DNA of 64,000 bases. Source: Chamaecrista fasciculata (lineage: Eukaryota > Streptophyta > Magnoliopsida > Fabales > Fabaceae). Under the pieces are notes generated by a model that searched no databases, was not told where the DNA came from, and worked only from the letters and a program-made list of their open reading frames with translations. The stretch's first letter is position 1. The number at the start of each line of letters is the position of its first letter. The stretch is from NCBI GenBank assembly GCA_003254925.1, contig QANZ01052890.1:64360-128359 (forward strand), in the 5' to 3' direction. The translations under genes were made by a program, and so were the position numbers. Positions 1-15,386 of this stretch are shown in pieces.

Positions 1-3498
<3,498 letters not shown>

Positions 3499-4185
3499 AG
3501 ATGTATTGATTTCCATGTATCTTACTCATTGACTTCCATGCAGTGCTCACCGTTTCGTTTCATGAGTACTCAATTTTTTATATTGGATTTGTTGCATTCA
3601 ATGCAACTAGTTGCATCTCATGCCCCAACGTAAGAACCAATAGGAAGCAAACTAGTGACTTTTTGGGGATCCTAATATACTTTAAAACAAGTTATTTTAT
3701 ATAACAAGTATAATTAAATTGTAAAACTTCAACAACAAATTTAAAATTTGTCAAATAGTCCCTTGACTAATTTTAATGATAAAAAGCATTCTATGAACTT
3801 CATGACTTTTTCTTGATAAGTTGAAATATCTTTCGATTTTCTTTGGTTGCCAAGTTGAAATTATGTTTCCTAATTTTTTTGATTGGGCTTCATAGAAGGT
3901 TAGAAAAATGCTTTTGTTTGGTTATATATTACAAAGAAAAGTAGTGGTAGTGTAACAGACCACTGTGGAATTTACAAAGAAAAGAAATCAAAGGAAAAAA
4001 TTGAGAAAGTGGGAATGAGAGACCAAGCAACAGTAAGCAGACCAGCAAATAGCTTAAGGATACAAGGTAAAATCACAAAATTAATTAAATTCTTATTTTT
4101 ATTTTGTATAAGTTTTTTTGTTTTCGGGTGACTTGGGAAAGGAAAATCACGCTAAACTCAGAGACATAAGCACGAATCAGAAGAA
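3499..4185. other. 3' flank of the aminotransferase gene with one dispersed repeat
   Basis: This stretch holds the presumed 3' UTR and then AT-rich DNA without a convincing gene. About 96 bp at 3831-3926 closely match 13366-13460 in EMC10 intron 7 (shared blocks: ccaagttgaaatta or gacaagttgaaatta, cctaattttttt, cttttgtttggtta). The repeat family is not recognised. Confidence 0.5.
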
Positions 4186-5510
4186 GGGTGTGTTTGGTTT
4201 AACGATATAAACTCATTACAATTTTATTATTTTCATTTTTATTACATAATTTAAGTTACTGCTATATAGGTGTTTGTTTTCCAATTATAAAGTCATTTCA
4301 AAAATATCACTTCATTACAAAATCATTTCATTACATATTTCATATCCAATTACTAACATACCCCTACTCAAATACCTATAATTACCTATACTCTAATACA
4401 AATATAAAAAAACTATTTAGCAAAATAGTAATTTTCAATACCCTCATTTATTACACTTACAACTTTCTCTCTCCACTCATCATTTTTTCTTTTTTCTTCC
4501 TCTTTTTCTTATTCACCCCCTCTCTCTCTCACATATATATTTTATAATTATAATATATATATATATACATTTCGGCAAAAAATATATATATATATACATA
4601 TTATAATAATATAATGTGTATATATATTTTATAATATATATATATATATATGCCACACACTCACGTATTCATATATATAATATAATAATATATAAATATT
4701 TTTTATTTTATAAATATATTATATTATACTATATATAATTTATAATTTATATTAATTTAAAATAAAATAATTCAACTCATGTTATTTACATTTTAGTCCA
4801 TGATATAAAATATATAATTCAGACGCCAAAAATATACATTTTGGTCTCTCCTCCAGTATATATATGGGTATACGAGAGAGGCGGATAGTGGAAGAAGAGT
4901 GGATGGTGCGATGTGCTCATGCGTGAAGATCAACGGTCATATTATTACCCGCAAAAAGACAAACCGTTTTGATTAATATATAATTTTTGGTCCCACATTT
5001 TTTTCGTGGATAACATTTTGGTCCTTCAATTTATTTTTTGGAGGAAAGTTTGCAATATAGAAACCCAATCGTTGATGAATGCAATTTTTTACGGGTCAAG
5101 AGATATATTTCACTTTCGTAAGGACCGATTTGTTCAATTTATATAAAATCATAGACCAAATGGTAGGTTTTTAAACATTTTCATGTTATTTACATTTTGG
5201 TCCTTTCATTTCATTACATAATACTACTCCAACCTTCATTACAAATATTCACATCTAGCACAAATTCCGAGACAATTTCATTATCATTTCATTTCATAAC
5301 CACCACAACCAAAAAGTCAAAATATTACTTTTTTATTTCTATCTATTTTCATTATCAATCATTACATACCCTTTTTCATAATTTCACATCCTATTTTTTT
5401 CATTACATCTCAAACTAATCCAAACACCATTTTCATTACATAATTTTCTCATTACCATTTCATTACATAAAACTATCATTTCATTACCTACTTTTAATCC
5501 AAACACACCC
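4186..5510. mobile_element. AT-rich TIR element with GGGTGTGTTTGG ends
   Basis: The left end GGGTGTGTTTGG at 4186 is mirrored by CCAAACACACCC ending at 5510. The inner termini are rich in 'cattacataa/tttcattac' motifs on both sides. A 3-bp GAA flanks both ends, compatible with a 3-bp target duplication (PIF/Harbinger or CACTA type), but 3 bp is weak proof. The interior contains (TA)n stretches near 4530-4690 and no recognisable transposase. The superfamily is uncertain. Confidence 0.6.
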
Positions 5511-6376
5511 GAAACCTGGTAAAATCTCTTGAGATGAAGTTTGTCAAAGTCCTTTGTAGATCCTCCTTGACTATTACACTCCTCCTTCACTAAATCATTT
5601 GATTACACATTTTTACTCATTTGAATAATTCCATTCCACTCTCTCCTCGACCTTCGTTCCAAAGATAGCCCAAGAGCTTCTTCATATTTTACTTGAAAAG
5701 GCAGTTGTACATTTGTAATGGAAACTAATTACTGCGCTCTTTTGCATTTAAATCATAAACTAAAATTTAGAAATACCATAAAATCACAAATTTTTAAATG
5801 GTTATTACTAACTCCTTTTATGATTAGACTTGTGTATCATATCATTAAATAAAAGTTGGTTTCCCTAATCAAAATAATTTAAGAAATGTTATAAATATTC
5901 GGTTGATTCAGTTAAACTTATATAAAATATATACCTTTTTTATGAATTAAATATATACCCTTTAATTGCTCATGTAACAAACTAAAGCATTCAGCGTTGC
6001 GGCTTCCAGGAAACAAGAGACAAAATATGAAGGGACAGCAACCCTTTGAATTGCCGTGGTGTTGCGAGGCAGAGGATTTACCATCTCCTAAACATTAAAT
6101 AACTCCTAAAAGTCTCATGCTCATTGACAATCAACACTTTAACCAATTAACATATTCAGGTCAGGGACTCGTAAGTACATCACATAATTACTTTCTTCTT
6201 TTTGTTATATTTCCAGAAAGATCAAGAAGGATTGAAAAAAGGCCTTAGCAGAAAAATGTAGCAAGCAAGCAACTATAAGGTCCTGAAATTAGCTTATTAT
6301 TTACTTACATGAGCATGCAAACTAAGCCAGTTTCAGAAAGAATACAACGAGTAAGGTCAGAATCACATGATAGATG
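5511..6376. other. Intergenic, nothing recognised
   Basis: AT-rich DNA between the TIR element and the LUC7-like pseudogene. I checked both strands for familiar protein motifs and found none. It could include decayed 3' parts of the LUC7-like copy (the Arg/Ser-rich tail), but none is visible. Confidence 0.4.
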
Positions 6377-7616
6377 TCATACTTGCGAATCTGCATATGG
6401 TAGTTCTGCTAACTTCTCACGAATCTGCATATAACCTGATAATAGGCCCAATAATTAGGAGGCCCAATTGGCAGAAGAGGCCCTTGGCCCAATGATTCAC
6501 CTCCCATATCACTCAAAATATCTCTTCTACAATTAAGGAAGTTGGTTTGTTGGGGACTCTCCTCAATAAGCCTATAAATACAAGGTGGTAACCCTATGAA
6601 AGGTGCGTAACTCATTACTCACACGCTACTCATGCTAGCTCATACATTTACTAACTTAAGCTTCGGAGGTGAATCACAGGGGAACCCCCCTGTGGTTCAT
6701 TATCTTGCAGGAAATCTTGCAGCGAACTGGGAAACGACCCCCGGCCAAATCCTGGTTCATCATAACCCAAATGAAGTTTCCCTCCAAAATGATCAGCTAA
6801 ATGGCAATCAGTGCAAACAAAAAATTAAATCAATATGTTCATGGAAAATATCCCAAAATTTCAAGGTACTAAATACATCTAAGACATGATTTACCCATAA
6901 AACCTAAGAGAAGCATGACTACAAGCATAAAACAGAAAACACGCACATTCCTTATCTGCAAAAGCTATCCCAGTAAAGCTGGCACAAAAGCCTGCTGGAC
7001 AAGGAGGTATTACTGACCCAAAAGCTGAATCACTTGAAACCTCGGATACTATCTCTAAATCCCTAGCAAATACTTAAGAAATATGTAAGGGGAGGTGGCT
7101 GCTCAGTAACAAATTTGACCTGTCATAAACACTCAAAAATGCTCCACAGATATCACAAACGCGTAGCTTCTGATCAGTCTGAATTGTTATAGAAAGCACA
7201 AGTAAGAACCATTATAAATTTGTTTTGAAGTAAGAAATTGCACAGAGATTGCACGCCAAGACATGATCAACTGGAAATCCGTATACATCGCAATGCCTCC
7301 CAAAACCACTAATTCACTATGAATGGTTCTGGGACAAAGGAATCTCTTACACTATGTCTGACTGTCTGAGGATGATTACAAAAGAACCATTATTATGGTA
7401 GATTATTGATTATCGAACAAAACTACTCATTCTGATAAAGGGAACTAAGACTCATCTTTTAAACTACAACTTTCGTTGATCAAACGTTTTATTTCATATA
7501 GTTTGCAAGAGGAAATAGAGATAAGTATTTAAATACATAAAAATGATAACAGAAAATTACTTACAATGCGCACATCTGCAGCCGTATACTTAGAAGAATC
7601 CAATACAGGCTCCTGC
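6377..7616 (-). pseudogene. LUC7-like U1 snRNP protein gene fragment, disrupted
   Basis: Intact LUC7 proteins are U1 snRNP zinc-finger proteins acting in 5' splice-site choice. Three consecutive exons of the second zinc-finger region are readable on the - strand. 7616-7565 gives QEPVLDSSKYTAADVRI and ends at a GT donor. 7178-7120 gives TDQKLRVCDICGAFLSVYD and also ends at GT. 6810-6763 continues at 6436-6377 as CHLADHFGGKLHLGY then MQIREKLAEL. Decay signs: the acceptor of the third exon reads CAC, not CAG; the conserved Arg-Arg before LADHFGG is Cys-His (both fit CpG transitions); a solo LTR splits the codons after HLG; and after AEL the frame runs into a partial repeat of its own sequence and TGA. 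Upstream exons were not found beyond the LINE at 7709. A truncated copy is very likely. Confidence 0.88.
6437..6762 (+). mobile_element. Solo LTR (326 bp) inserted in the LUC7-like exon
   Basis: It begins TG and ends CA and is flanked by the 5-bp duplication TAACC (6432-6436 and 6763-6767), as expected for an LTR retrotransposon insertion. Inside are a TATA box (CCTATAAATA at 6571) and, further on, an 'acttaagcttcggagg...cccctgtgg...cttgcagg' stretch. That layout is typical of the R/U5 part of plant LTRs and gives + orientation. No primer-binding site or internal domain follows, so it is a recombined solo LTR. Confidence 0.9.
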
Positions 7617-7691
7617 CTGGCAGGGAGAAATTAAAAAAGTATGACTTGGGAATTTGAGTTGTCGGGAAGGTACGTATTAGGACACTTCATA

Positions 7692-7708
7692 ACATCTATT
7701 TAAAGGTT
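7692..7708. repeat. Left target-site duplication of the LINE copy
   Basis: ACATCTATTTAAAGGTT here is repeated exactly at 8508-8524. The 17-bp duplication brackets the LINE copy. Confidence 0.9.
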
Positions 7709-8507
7709 TTTTTTTTTGGCCAAAAGAAACCCATTTTATTGCAAAACAGGAAAACAAGATACAAATCAGAAAGAAAAACAGCAAACAACACCACTTCTAA
7801 CAGTTCAACCTACACCAGTGGCAACAAAATTAGCACCAAAACAAGCATCAAAAGCTAACAAAGACACAAGAGGGGGTGGGGGTGAGAACACCCAATCCAA
7901 AGGACACAACCCCTTAGAACAAGACTTAGCAAGCCAATCGACTGCTTTGTTTGAACATCTACTAACATGACACAACTTTACATCAGGAAAAGAAAGAAAA
8001 GCCAATCTTATATCATCAACTAAAACTTCACAATCCCATGGAGCAGCAGCGCCATCATTTACACAATCCACCAAAGCTTTACAATCTGATTAAAAAATCA
8101 CACTAGACAGACCCAATGCCACACCCATCATCACAGCCTTCCTAAGAGCACATGCTTCTGCCATGAAAGCAGAACTAGCCAGAAAAGAGTCACAAAGACC
8201 ATCCAAAACAACACCATCCTTATTCCTTACAATGATACCCATACCTGCAGACATAGAGGACTTAATGAAAGCCCCATCAACATTAATCTTCACTTGAGAC
8301 TCAATAGGAGGGATCCAACTGCTTTCCATCTTCTCAGCCACACCACCACTAACAACTCTGACATTGCCACAACCATTAGCTTCACAGTACATCTTAACTG
8401 CAAAACGGATTTACAAACCAATCTTCACAGGATCCACAACTTCACCATTGAAAATAAAATCACATCTCGCTTTCCAAATAAGCCAACAAGACATAACAAA
8501 ACAGCAG
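7709..8507 (-). mobile_element. 5'-truncated LINE (L1-like) copy with dead RNase H domain
   Basis: The insert is flanked by an exact 17-bp duplication and carries a T run at its left edge, i.e. a poly(A) tail on the - strand, so it arrived by target-primed reverse transcription. The - strand reads CWLIWKARCDFIFNGEVVDP, then an RNase H domain of the kind found at the end of plant L1 polyproteins. Visible marks are KINVDGAF (first catalytic Asp), FMAEACALR (Glu), SDCKALV (Asp) and CSNKAVDWLAK (last Asp motif). Two in-frame stops break it: TAA at 8090-8092, just before SDCKALV where ESD is usual, and one before IRFAVKMYCEA. Most of the element (endonuclease and reverse transcriptase) is missing. 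Confidence 0.9.
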
Positions 8508-8524
8508 ACATCTATTTAAAGGTT
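8508..8524. repeat. Right target-site duplication of the LINE copy
   Basis: Exact 17-bp copy of 7692-7708. Confidence 0.9.
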
Positions 8525-8640
8525 AATTTTAAATAATTATACAAATATTAAATGGCGTTAAAAGTTTAAAATTAATTATCTTAAAAAATTAAGATGAGAT
8601 AAAAATCACATATTAAAAAGAAAAATAAATAAAAAATGGA

Positions 8641-9060
8641 CATTGCATGCAACTACCGATATAGTTTCATACACAATTTTATTTGGTTAAAAAAGTTATT
8701 TTTTTATTATTTTTTAACATTAAATTACTTAAAAAAAATTATGTCACCTTGCAATTGTACGTAGTTGTATGCATACTCTTAAATTACATCCTTTTGTCAA
8801 TAGATCAAAGTCTATGTAGCTCCAAGAAAAATAAAAATGTTTGAAATTTTTGGAAGAAATCTTGAAACTTTGATTTTAAGAAAACAAAAATATCATTATG
8901 ACACTCCAAAAATAATGAGAAATTCTAAGACACAACTTAAGTATGAGGTGACGTAATATATATTTTTTTAAGTAATTTAATATTAAAAAATAATAAAAAA
9001 ATAACTTTTTTAACTAATAAAAAATGTAGCACATGACTAATTGTATAGATAATAGATGCT
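8641..9060. mobile_element. Degenerate foldback MITE
   Basis: The left half (ggttaaaaaagttatttttt followed by attattttttaac) is the reverse complement of 8975-9030 in the right half. The same core occurs inside the MITE at 24674-24925, so they are probably one superfamily. The ends are eroded and I could not define a target duplication. Confidence 0.5.
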
Positions 9061-9078
9061 AGATTAACAAATAATCAA

Positions 9079-9630
9079 GGCTTAAGGGTACTTTTGGTCT
9101 CTTAACTTTTGTAAGTTTTCAATTTGGTTCTTTAACTTTTTTTGTTACAATTTTAGTCTCTTAACTTTTGAAAACATCTCACCTTTGGTCTGAAGTGCAC
9201 TTCCATCCATTATCTGCCGTTAGTGCCGATCTGGCAGGCTGAGTTAGCTGATAATGTGTCAAATATGGGTGAAGTGGATTAAAAAATGACCTTTATGCAA
9301 TAAATTACAATATTTTGAAAACGAATCAACCAAGACTTAGCCGAAGAAAAAGACTCAAAATGTTGCATGATGATCCTTTTTTAATCCATTTCACCCATAT
9401 TTGCCACATCATCAGCCAACTCAGCCTGTCAGATCAATACTAACGAAAGATAATAGATGGAAGTACACTTGGGACCAACGGTGAGATGTTTTCAAAAGTT
9501 ATGAGACCAAAATTGCAACAAAAAAAGCTAAAGGACCAAATTGAGACATTTCAAAAGTTAAAGAACCAAAATTGTAACAAAAAAATTAAGGAACTTTGTG
9601 AAAATTAAGAGAGCAAAGGGCACTAAAGCC
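9079..9630. mobile_element. Mutator-like MITE just upstream of EMC10
   Basis: It starts GGCTTAAGGGTACTTTTGGT and ends with a close inverse (GGGCACTAAAGCC). Arms of about 200 bp carry 'ttttggtctcttaacttttg' type units. The exact 9-bp duplication AATAATCAA flanks it (9070-9078 and 9631-9639), the signature of Mutator superfamily insertion. It ends 185 bp before the EMC10 start codon, so it may sit in the promoter. Confidence 0.88.
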
Positions 9631-9814
9631 AATAATCAATATGCCAAACTCTCGCTTATAATATTCCTAAAATGATATTCCTGGTTACCCATCTGTGTAA
9701 CGATTACATGCGAAGTCCGATGAAATATAATTGTGGTGAGGTGACACTCAGCTGACCCAAACAACCCTAAAGCAGTCTTGGGGGCGCTTGATCTGCGTTT
9801 GCTATCCCGGAACA

Positions 9815-12800
9815 ATGGGTGGAATCCAGTGGGCCGTTGCATTCACCCTGTACTTGCTTACTTCGTCACTGGCTTTCCAATCTGATGAGCTTCTTGTCGA
9901 CGATGAAGAATTTGGACTTGAGGGAGGACCGCCTCGGATTCAATCCCCGCCTCCCACTGCCACTACGACGTCTAGGAAGAGATATTCTGACTCTGGCTCT
10001 GATTCCAAGATTCAATTCGACCTTGAGCATGCTTTTGGAGACTCTCAATTCTCGGATGCCGGCAACTTTTCCGCTCGCCTTAAGATATGGAATCACGGTG
10101 GCCAGGTTGGTTTTGTTCTTTGTTGAATTCAATATATTATGCCTGAGACTCTGTGCTATGTAGTTTTTGTTTTATTCACATGCTCCGGGGTTTTGTTTCT
10201 TTATAACGTTGTGCGACATCTGCAAAATTATCATACACTTCTACTTTTGGTCTGAAATTCAATTTTTATCTCCCAGACACTTACAAAGCTGCGGTTTTCA
10301 AGGAATGTTTTCAATAGAATTGAGCAGGAGAATTTCCAAGTAATTATTTTTCCATTCCATCTCTTCTTATATATTTCTATGTATTATCAGCATTATATGA
10401 AGCATTGACACTATTATTACAGAAGCTGTTGAAAGAAGACGATTTCTATAGGATAAGACTGCCATCCAATGTTTTGAGCCCTCCTGGTAGGGACTATATT
10501 ATCTCATCGGTGAAGGCTGTAAGTATAAATCTAGTCATTGTGTATTTGAAATTCCTAGATGATTTGTCTAGCTCGCTTTTGACCTAGGCATGGTAGTCCC
10601 TGTTATTTTTTCATTTTATGGTTTTATGTCTATTATTTATACTTAGAAATTGTTGTTTGGATATTCTGTTTGTTTATTTCTTTTTAGAATTTTGTATTAT
10701 TCCCATGTGGATAGATAATGATTAGCAACTAAACTCTAATAAAATTGAGTATGGTGTTGCAGTGTTGATTACTAGTCTTAGTTCCCTAACAATTCTTTCT
10801 TTCTGAATCCAGCGATGTCTTACAGGGGATGGTTTGGAAGAGAACTTTGTAATACACACGGTATTGTTACAATAAATTGGACTCATTTATACTGCACCAA
10901 TTTTCTTATACATGCTAAGATAATCCCCGCCCCCCCTCATGCTATTCATATTTTGGTATATGAGATGTATGTTATTGGAGTTTTCTGGAAATTAATGGAA
11001 AAAACTGTGAAGTTTCATCAATTTAGTAGTGACAATTCAGTAGTATTGTTTTGCATCTTGTTATTTCTTTTAATAGTGAATTATGAAATCTTCAGATTCC
11101 GTGACAAATTGAAAAATAGCTTAAAATATAGTATACTCAAGATCAAAGTTAACCTAAGATTTGATGGAGCTCAAACATATGATTTATGATTGGGATCTGG
11201 TTTTGGTGAAGAATTATATATTGTTTTCCATGCCACACTTCATCTTGGAAAATGAACTTGATTGTATAAGTTTTCATATAGTTCTATCTTTGCTTCTGTT
11301 GACATTTATCACTTTTGTCTTATAACCAGGAAGGTTTTAATATTGTGGCTGTCAATTATGGTGCCCCTGGGGCTTGCCCTTATCCCCGACAGTTGAAACT
11401 GGTGAGTTACATCTACTATTTGAAACCTCACACTTTTCTATTTTTTACTTCATTGAGCAATGGCCAACTTAGAAAATTCAACCAATGGATTTTTTTCTTA
11501 ACTATGTTCGCCCTCTGCTCTTGCTTTTCTTATTTACATTATACAGTTGACTTCTGTAGAGAATATACTTGGAATGGTGTTCTGGATATCACTTATACAT
11601 AGAATTAAGGCATGATTACAAAGGGAAATGTACAATTAATCCTTAACTGCCTAGTTACAAGTTTGGTATCCAAATTTTAAAATGTAGCACTTTCCCACTA
11701 AAGTATCACAAAAAGTAATAATATTAAGATTCAGTTAATCCAATGTTGGAGACTGATAGGCCCCCAATTGTGAATACTTATAAAAGAATAGAGAAAAACA
11801 GGCCCAAAGTGGTTATTGGGCCCAGAAATGAGCAGCCAGGCCCGATGGGGCAAGAGCAGAATGTGCATGAGGGACAAATAGGCATTACTGACCTGGCATA
11901 GCGGCTGGTGCAGGTCTTGGGGAGTGTGCAGGATGGTGGCTGGAGTTATATCAGTATGTTTGGAAGTGTTTTGGGTAGGGAATAGTTCAGGTCATTGTGG
12001 GGAGAGTGCTGGCCTCTCGTATGTCCAGTATTTCTATGTTACTCTGTGTTTTCATTGGTGTTTTATGCTTGTAAGTTGCCTCTTGACATTAGAGGACTGT
12101 TTTGTTATTATCTATCTAGTAATATCAACAGCAGGTTCTATCAGAGACCAATAGTCTGCTCTCTTCCTTCCATCTATTTGTTCAAATAAACATTTCATTG
12201 AACTTTGGACCAAGTCTAAAATGAAATCAGTAAATTTTAGTTCATTTTAGAACTGCAATGGAACTTTCTGAAGGTGCAGAAATTGATCTAAGCTGACCAT
12301 TGTTATCACAATCAAAATTCCGAGTCTCTTGCAGTTGAAAGGACTTGACGTATTCTTTTTAGTCTGAAGCTCAGGGGTGTTTGTTACTTTTTAAAATTTT
12401 TCTAACACTTCTATAATTATATCTTACTTAATTGTTTAAGCATCTGAAGTATTTGTGGCATCTCAGCACCATGCTTTTGCAGCATTGTTCTATTTTCAAT
12501 GTGACTACAAGTTCTAAAAGGGTAACTTTGTGGTAAAACATGTTGGTTCAAGTTCATTCAGTTGTTTGTACAAATTACAAATGTGTTGTTGCGTACCTGA
12601 TTTTCTGTTGGAAAAGCTAAGCATGTTCATATTTTTCCCATCTTGCTTTTAGCCTTCAAGGTGGTCATTCAGGTCACACACAGTTTTGAAGAACAGCGAA
12701 CAAGCACCAAGGTATATGCTCTAGCATTGATAGTTTCACGTTTCATTGTTTTCTTAGCTTCTCTTTGTTTGATTTAGCTGTGACTAACAGCATACAGCAA

Positions 12801-15386
12801 CACTGTTAGGAGCCCAGGCAATAGAGAGAACTAAAGTAAATACAAACTACAAGTGTTAGAATCTATAACACTTGGAAAGACACATAATTTTCAAATACAC
12901 GGATGATGTCCAATTAACAACAAAGGAGGAGCATTTATAATGCTCAATACAGCAATAGTGAGGTGCAAACTAAAGGGAAATGTGCTGGTGCATATGTGAC
13001 TAAGAGCAAGTGTGTTAACTAACAAGCCATGATGCAAATGCAGTGTGTACGTGGGTGCATGGTGCGAAAACAGGGAAGCCCATAGAATAGAATAATTAAT
13101 TAAAATTAACAATCTTCAGAGGTGCCTAGGGATAAATGCTGGGCTGCTCCATTGCTTTTGGGCCCTTCTTCTTCCTGGTATAGGTCAGTAACAGGTTGTG
13201 CTTGGGCTTCTTATGTAGCGGTCCATATCATACTCCTTGAGCATGGTTGATATTTAACTGTTGAAAGGGGGGTGAAGACTTAAGGAAGAATTCAGTGGTA
13301 GAAAATTTCTACAACTTCCAAAAGATTGTCAATTGATAGTGAAGACAAATTTAGTTGAAATAATGTTTCGTTGTTTTTTGGTTGACAAGTTGAAATTATT
13401 TTTCCTAATTTTTTTATTGGGTTTAACAGATTGTTGGAAAAACTCTTTTGTTTGGTTACAGTACTGATAATTATAATCATAATTTTTCCGTTCTGTTTTT
13501 GAGAAATGAATTAGCATATTTCCTCTTTCTCCTCTCTCTTTCTCTCCGATTTAAGAAAAAAATATACAGTATAATATAAGATCAATTTCTTTTTGAGCAA
13601 GTTTGCTACTATGAACTTATTATTATATAAATAGGACTACGTGTGATATTTAGGGCCTTATCAACCCAACTTAAAACTCAGTCCAATAGCTTGAACCTTG
13701 ATGGACTAGGTGTGATATTCATTTTTCTTTTGGCGTGTGTGTGTGGGGGGGGGGGGGGGGGGNNNNNNNNNGGGGGGGGGGGGGGGGGGGGGGATCATAG
13801 TGACTCTGTTTGTTATAGTTGTAGTCTGTCTACTTTACTAATACTTGCTACCAAAAGAGAAAACCCATAATCTCTACCTAGTAATTGGACTTAACTAAAA
13901 AAATGTACACATAAAGTTCCACTCTTGAATGCGGTTAAAGTTGCTGCTTTTGTTTCCTATCTACATTTCTAGTTTCCTTCAAACTTGCAATAATTAATAA
14001 ACTATATAAATAAAACAGATTATATAGATCATATAAGTATATTTTTTATAGTTGACACCATGGTTATCAGATCTTGATCTCAATCCTGAATTGTATTACA
14101 CAGACTCCCAGACTACTTCCACACTTTTGTCAAAATAAGAATTCTCCTGTAGCTTGGCCTTCCACTCTTCTCCGGCACCCTCCATGCTTTTAAACTTAAT
14201 CTAGATGGAGTAGTTCAGTAAAACATGGTTGGCTGGAGATAGAGGCTTTTGCAGAGTCTGTCAAGGAAAATTCATAGTTTCTTTTGGTTTAGATGTTCTT
14301 AGAGAAGTAAATCTGATTGTGCAGTTTTTATGTAAACGTTTGCAGTAATAGAGAAGTCATGGTCTTGCCATGCTAATTTAAAAGAAAAGAAAAAGGAAAA
14401 TTATATAACAATGATTGATATGTTACATTGGTTTATTCATTCCTGTTGATTATTAGCTTTTCTTATAAATTATTATATTTTATTTTCAGATACCATTTCA
14501 TGTTACACGATGGTTATCCTTTCTGCAATTCACATATAAGTTATGTTGATCATATATGAATCTCTAGGAGTTAACCAATTAAATTTTGCTCACACAAATA
14601 TAATGAGAGAGAAAATGTTAATAAAATAGTAAATTTGTAAAGTCTTCAGGGGTAGATCTACAATTCCCAGAACTGACACATGTGATATATCCATTGGATA
14701 TAAAAGGAAAAATGGAAAATATCAAAATTGACTGGGTAAAATTGAAAAAAAAAAAAAGCACTTCCCAACTGAATGCTTTCATGAAGTTTTTCTAGACTTT
14801 GTTGCTTCAAAGTTTTTATTTAAATATCAAGGAAGTGGAGAATGCCATTCTCCTTTTTGGTAGTTGAGCTGAACATTATACTTGATTTCATCGTTCAATC
14901 TGCGCTGAATAATCTAGTAAACTTAGATCTCTGGCTATAATTTGATCTTTATATTGGTAGTAAGTTTTGTAGTGATTGCATCACCTTGGCCATAAAATTT
15001 TATGAGTTTGTCAATAATTACTATTTTGTTTCCACAGGGCTCCCATATTTGCTGAAGATGTAGGTGGGGGTGAAGATGGAGAGGGTGAAGTTGTAAAGCC
15101 ACCAGAGAGATCCTTTTGGGCAAAATACGTGAGTGACAAAATATACACGACCTTACCTCACAGCTTTTTTGTTTTTTGTTTTTTCTGTTGATATTTCTTT
15201 ACCTTTTGATGAATCAAAGTTTTAATTCGAAACCTGTCATCATATCAGTGGATGTACTTGATCCCTCTTGGACTTATTGTTATGAATGCCATTACCCAAG
15301 CAATGAATATGCCAGAGGAACAAACTGCCGGGCAAGCTGGTGCTGAGACACAGCGTGGAACAAATTCTGCTGTGCGTAGAAGATAA
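9815..15386 (+). CDS. EMC10: ER membrane protein complex subunit 10 (EMC10)
   Basis: EMC10 is an accessory, largely lumenal subunit of the EMC, which inserts transmembrane segments into the ER membrane. Exons: 9815-10105, 10277-10339, 10423-10518, 10813-10860, 11330-11401, 12653-12711, 15038-15128, 15249-15386; 285 codons plus TAA, all phases consistent. The ATG at 9815 was chosen because it starts a signal peptide (GGIQWAVAFTLYLLTSSLAF). The lumenal part contains IQFDLEHAFGDS, FSARLKIWN, FYRIRLPSNVLSPPG, NIVAVNYGAPGACPYPR and RWSFRSHTVLKN. An acidic, Gly-rich linker follows, then one membrane segment at about 241-260 (MYLIPLGLIVMNAITQAM) and a short tail ending AVRRR. The family is recognised by this layout. 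Intron 7 is large and holds a G-run assembly gap. Confidence 0.9.
13366..13460. repeat. Dispersed repeat shared with the 3498-4185 flank
   Basis: It matches 3831-3926 over about 95 bp with scattered differences, in the same orientation. It lies in EMC10 intron 7. No family was recognised. Confidence 0.55.
13745..13793. other. Assembly gap (9 Ns) inside a G homopolymer
   Basis: Two runs of G surround nine Ns in EMC10 intron 7. This is more likely a sequencing or gap-closing artefact than biology. No coding exon is affected. Confidence 0.9.

Noticed and set aside
7805..8392. Active RNase H gene on the - strand
   Set aside because: Two in-frame stops, TSD and poly(A) show a dead LINE copy.
9788..9814. 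EMC10 start at an upstream TTG
   Set aside because: Plants rarely start at TTG, and the ATG at 9815 directly begins a good signal peptide.
11740..12190. Solo LTR in EMC10 intron 5 ('ggcccaaa', 'gggcccag', TATA-like 'cttataaaag')
   Set aside because: Composition resembles an LTR but I found no TG...CA ends with a matching 5-bp duplication.
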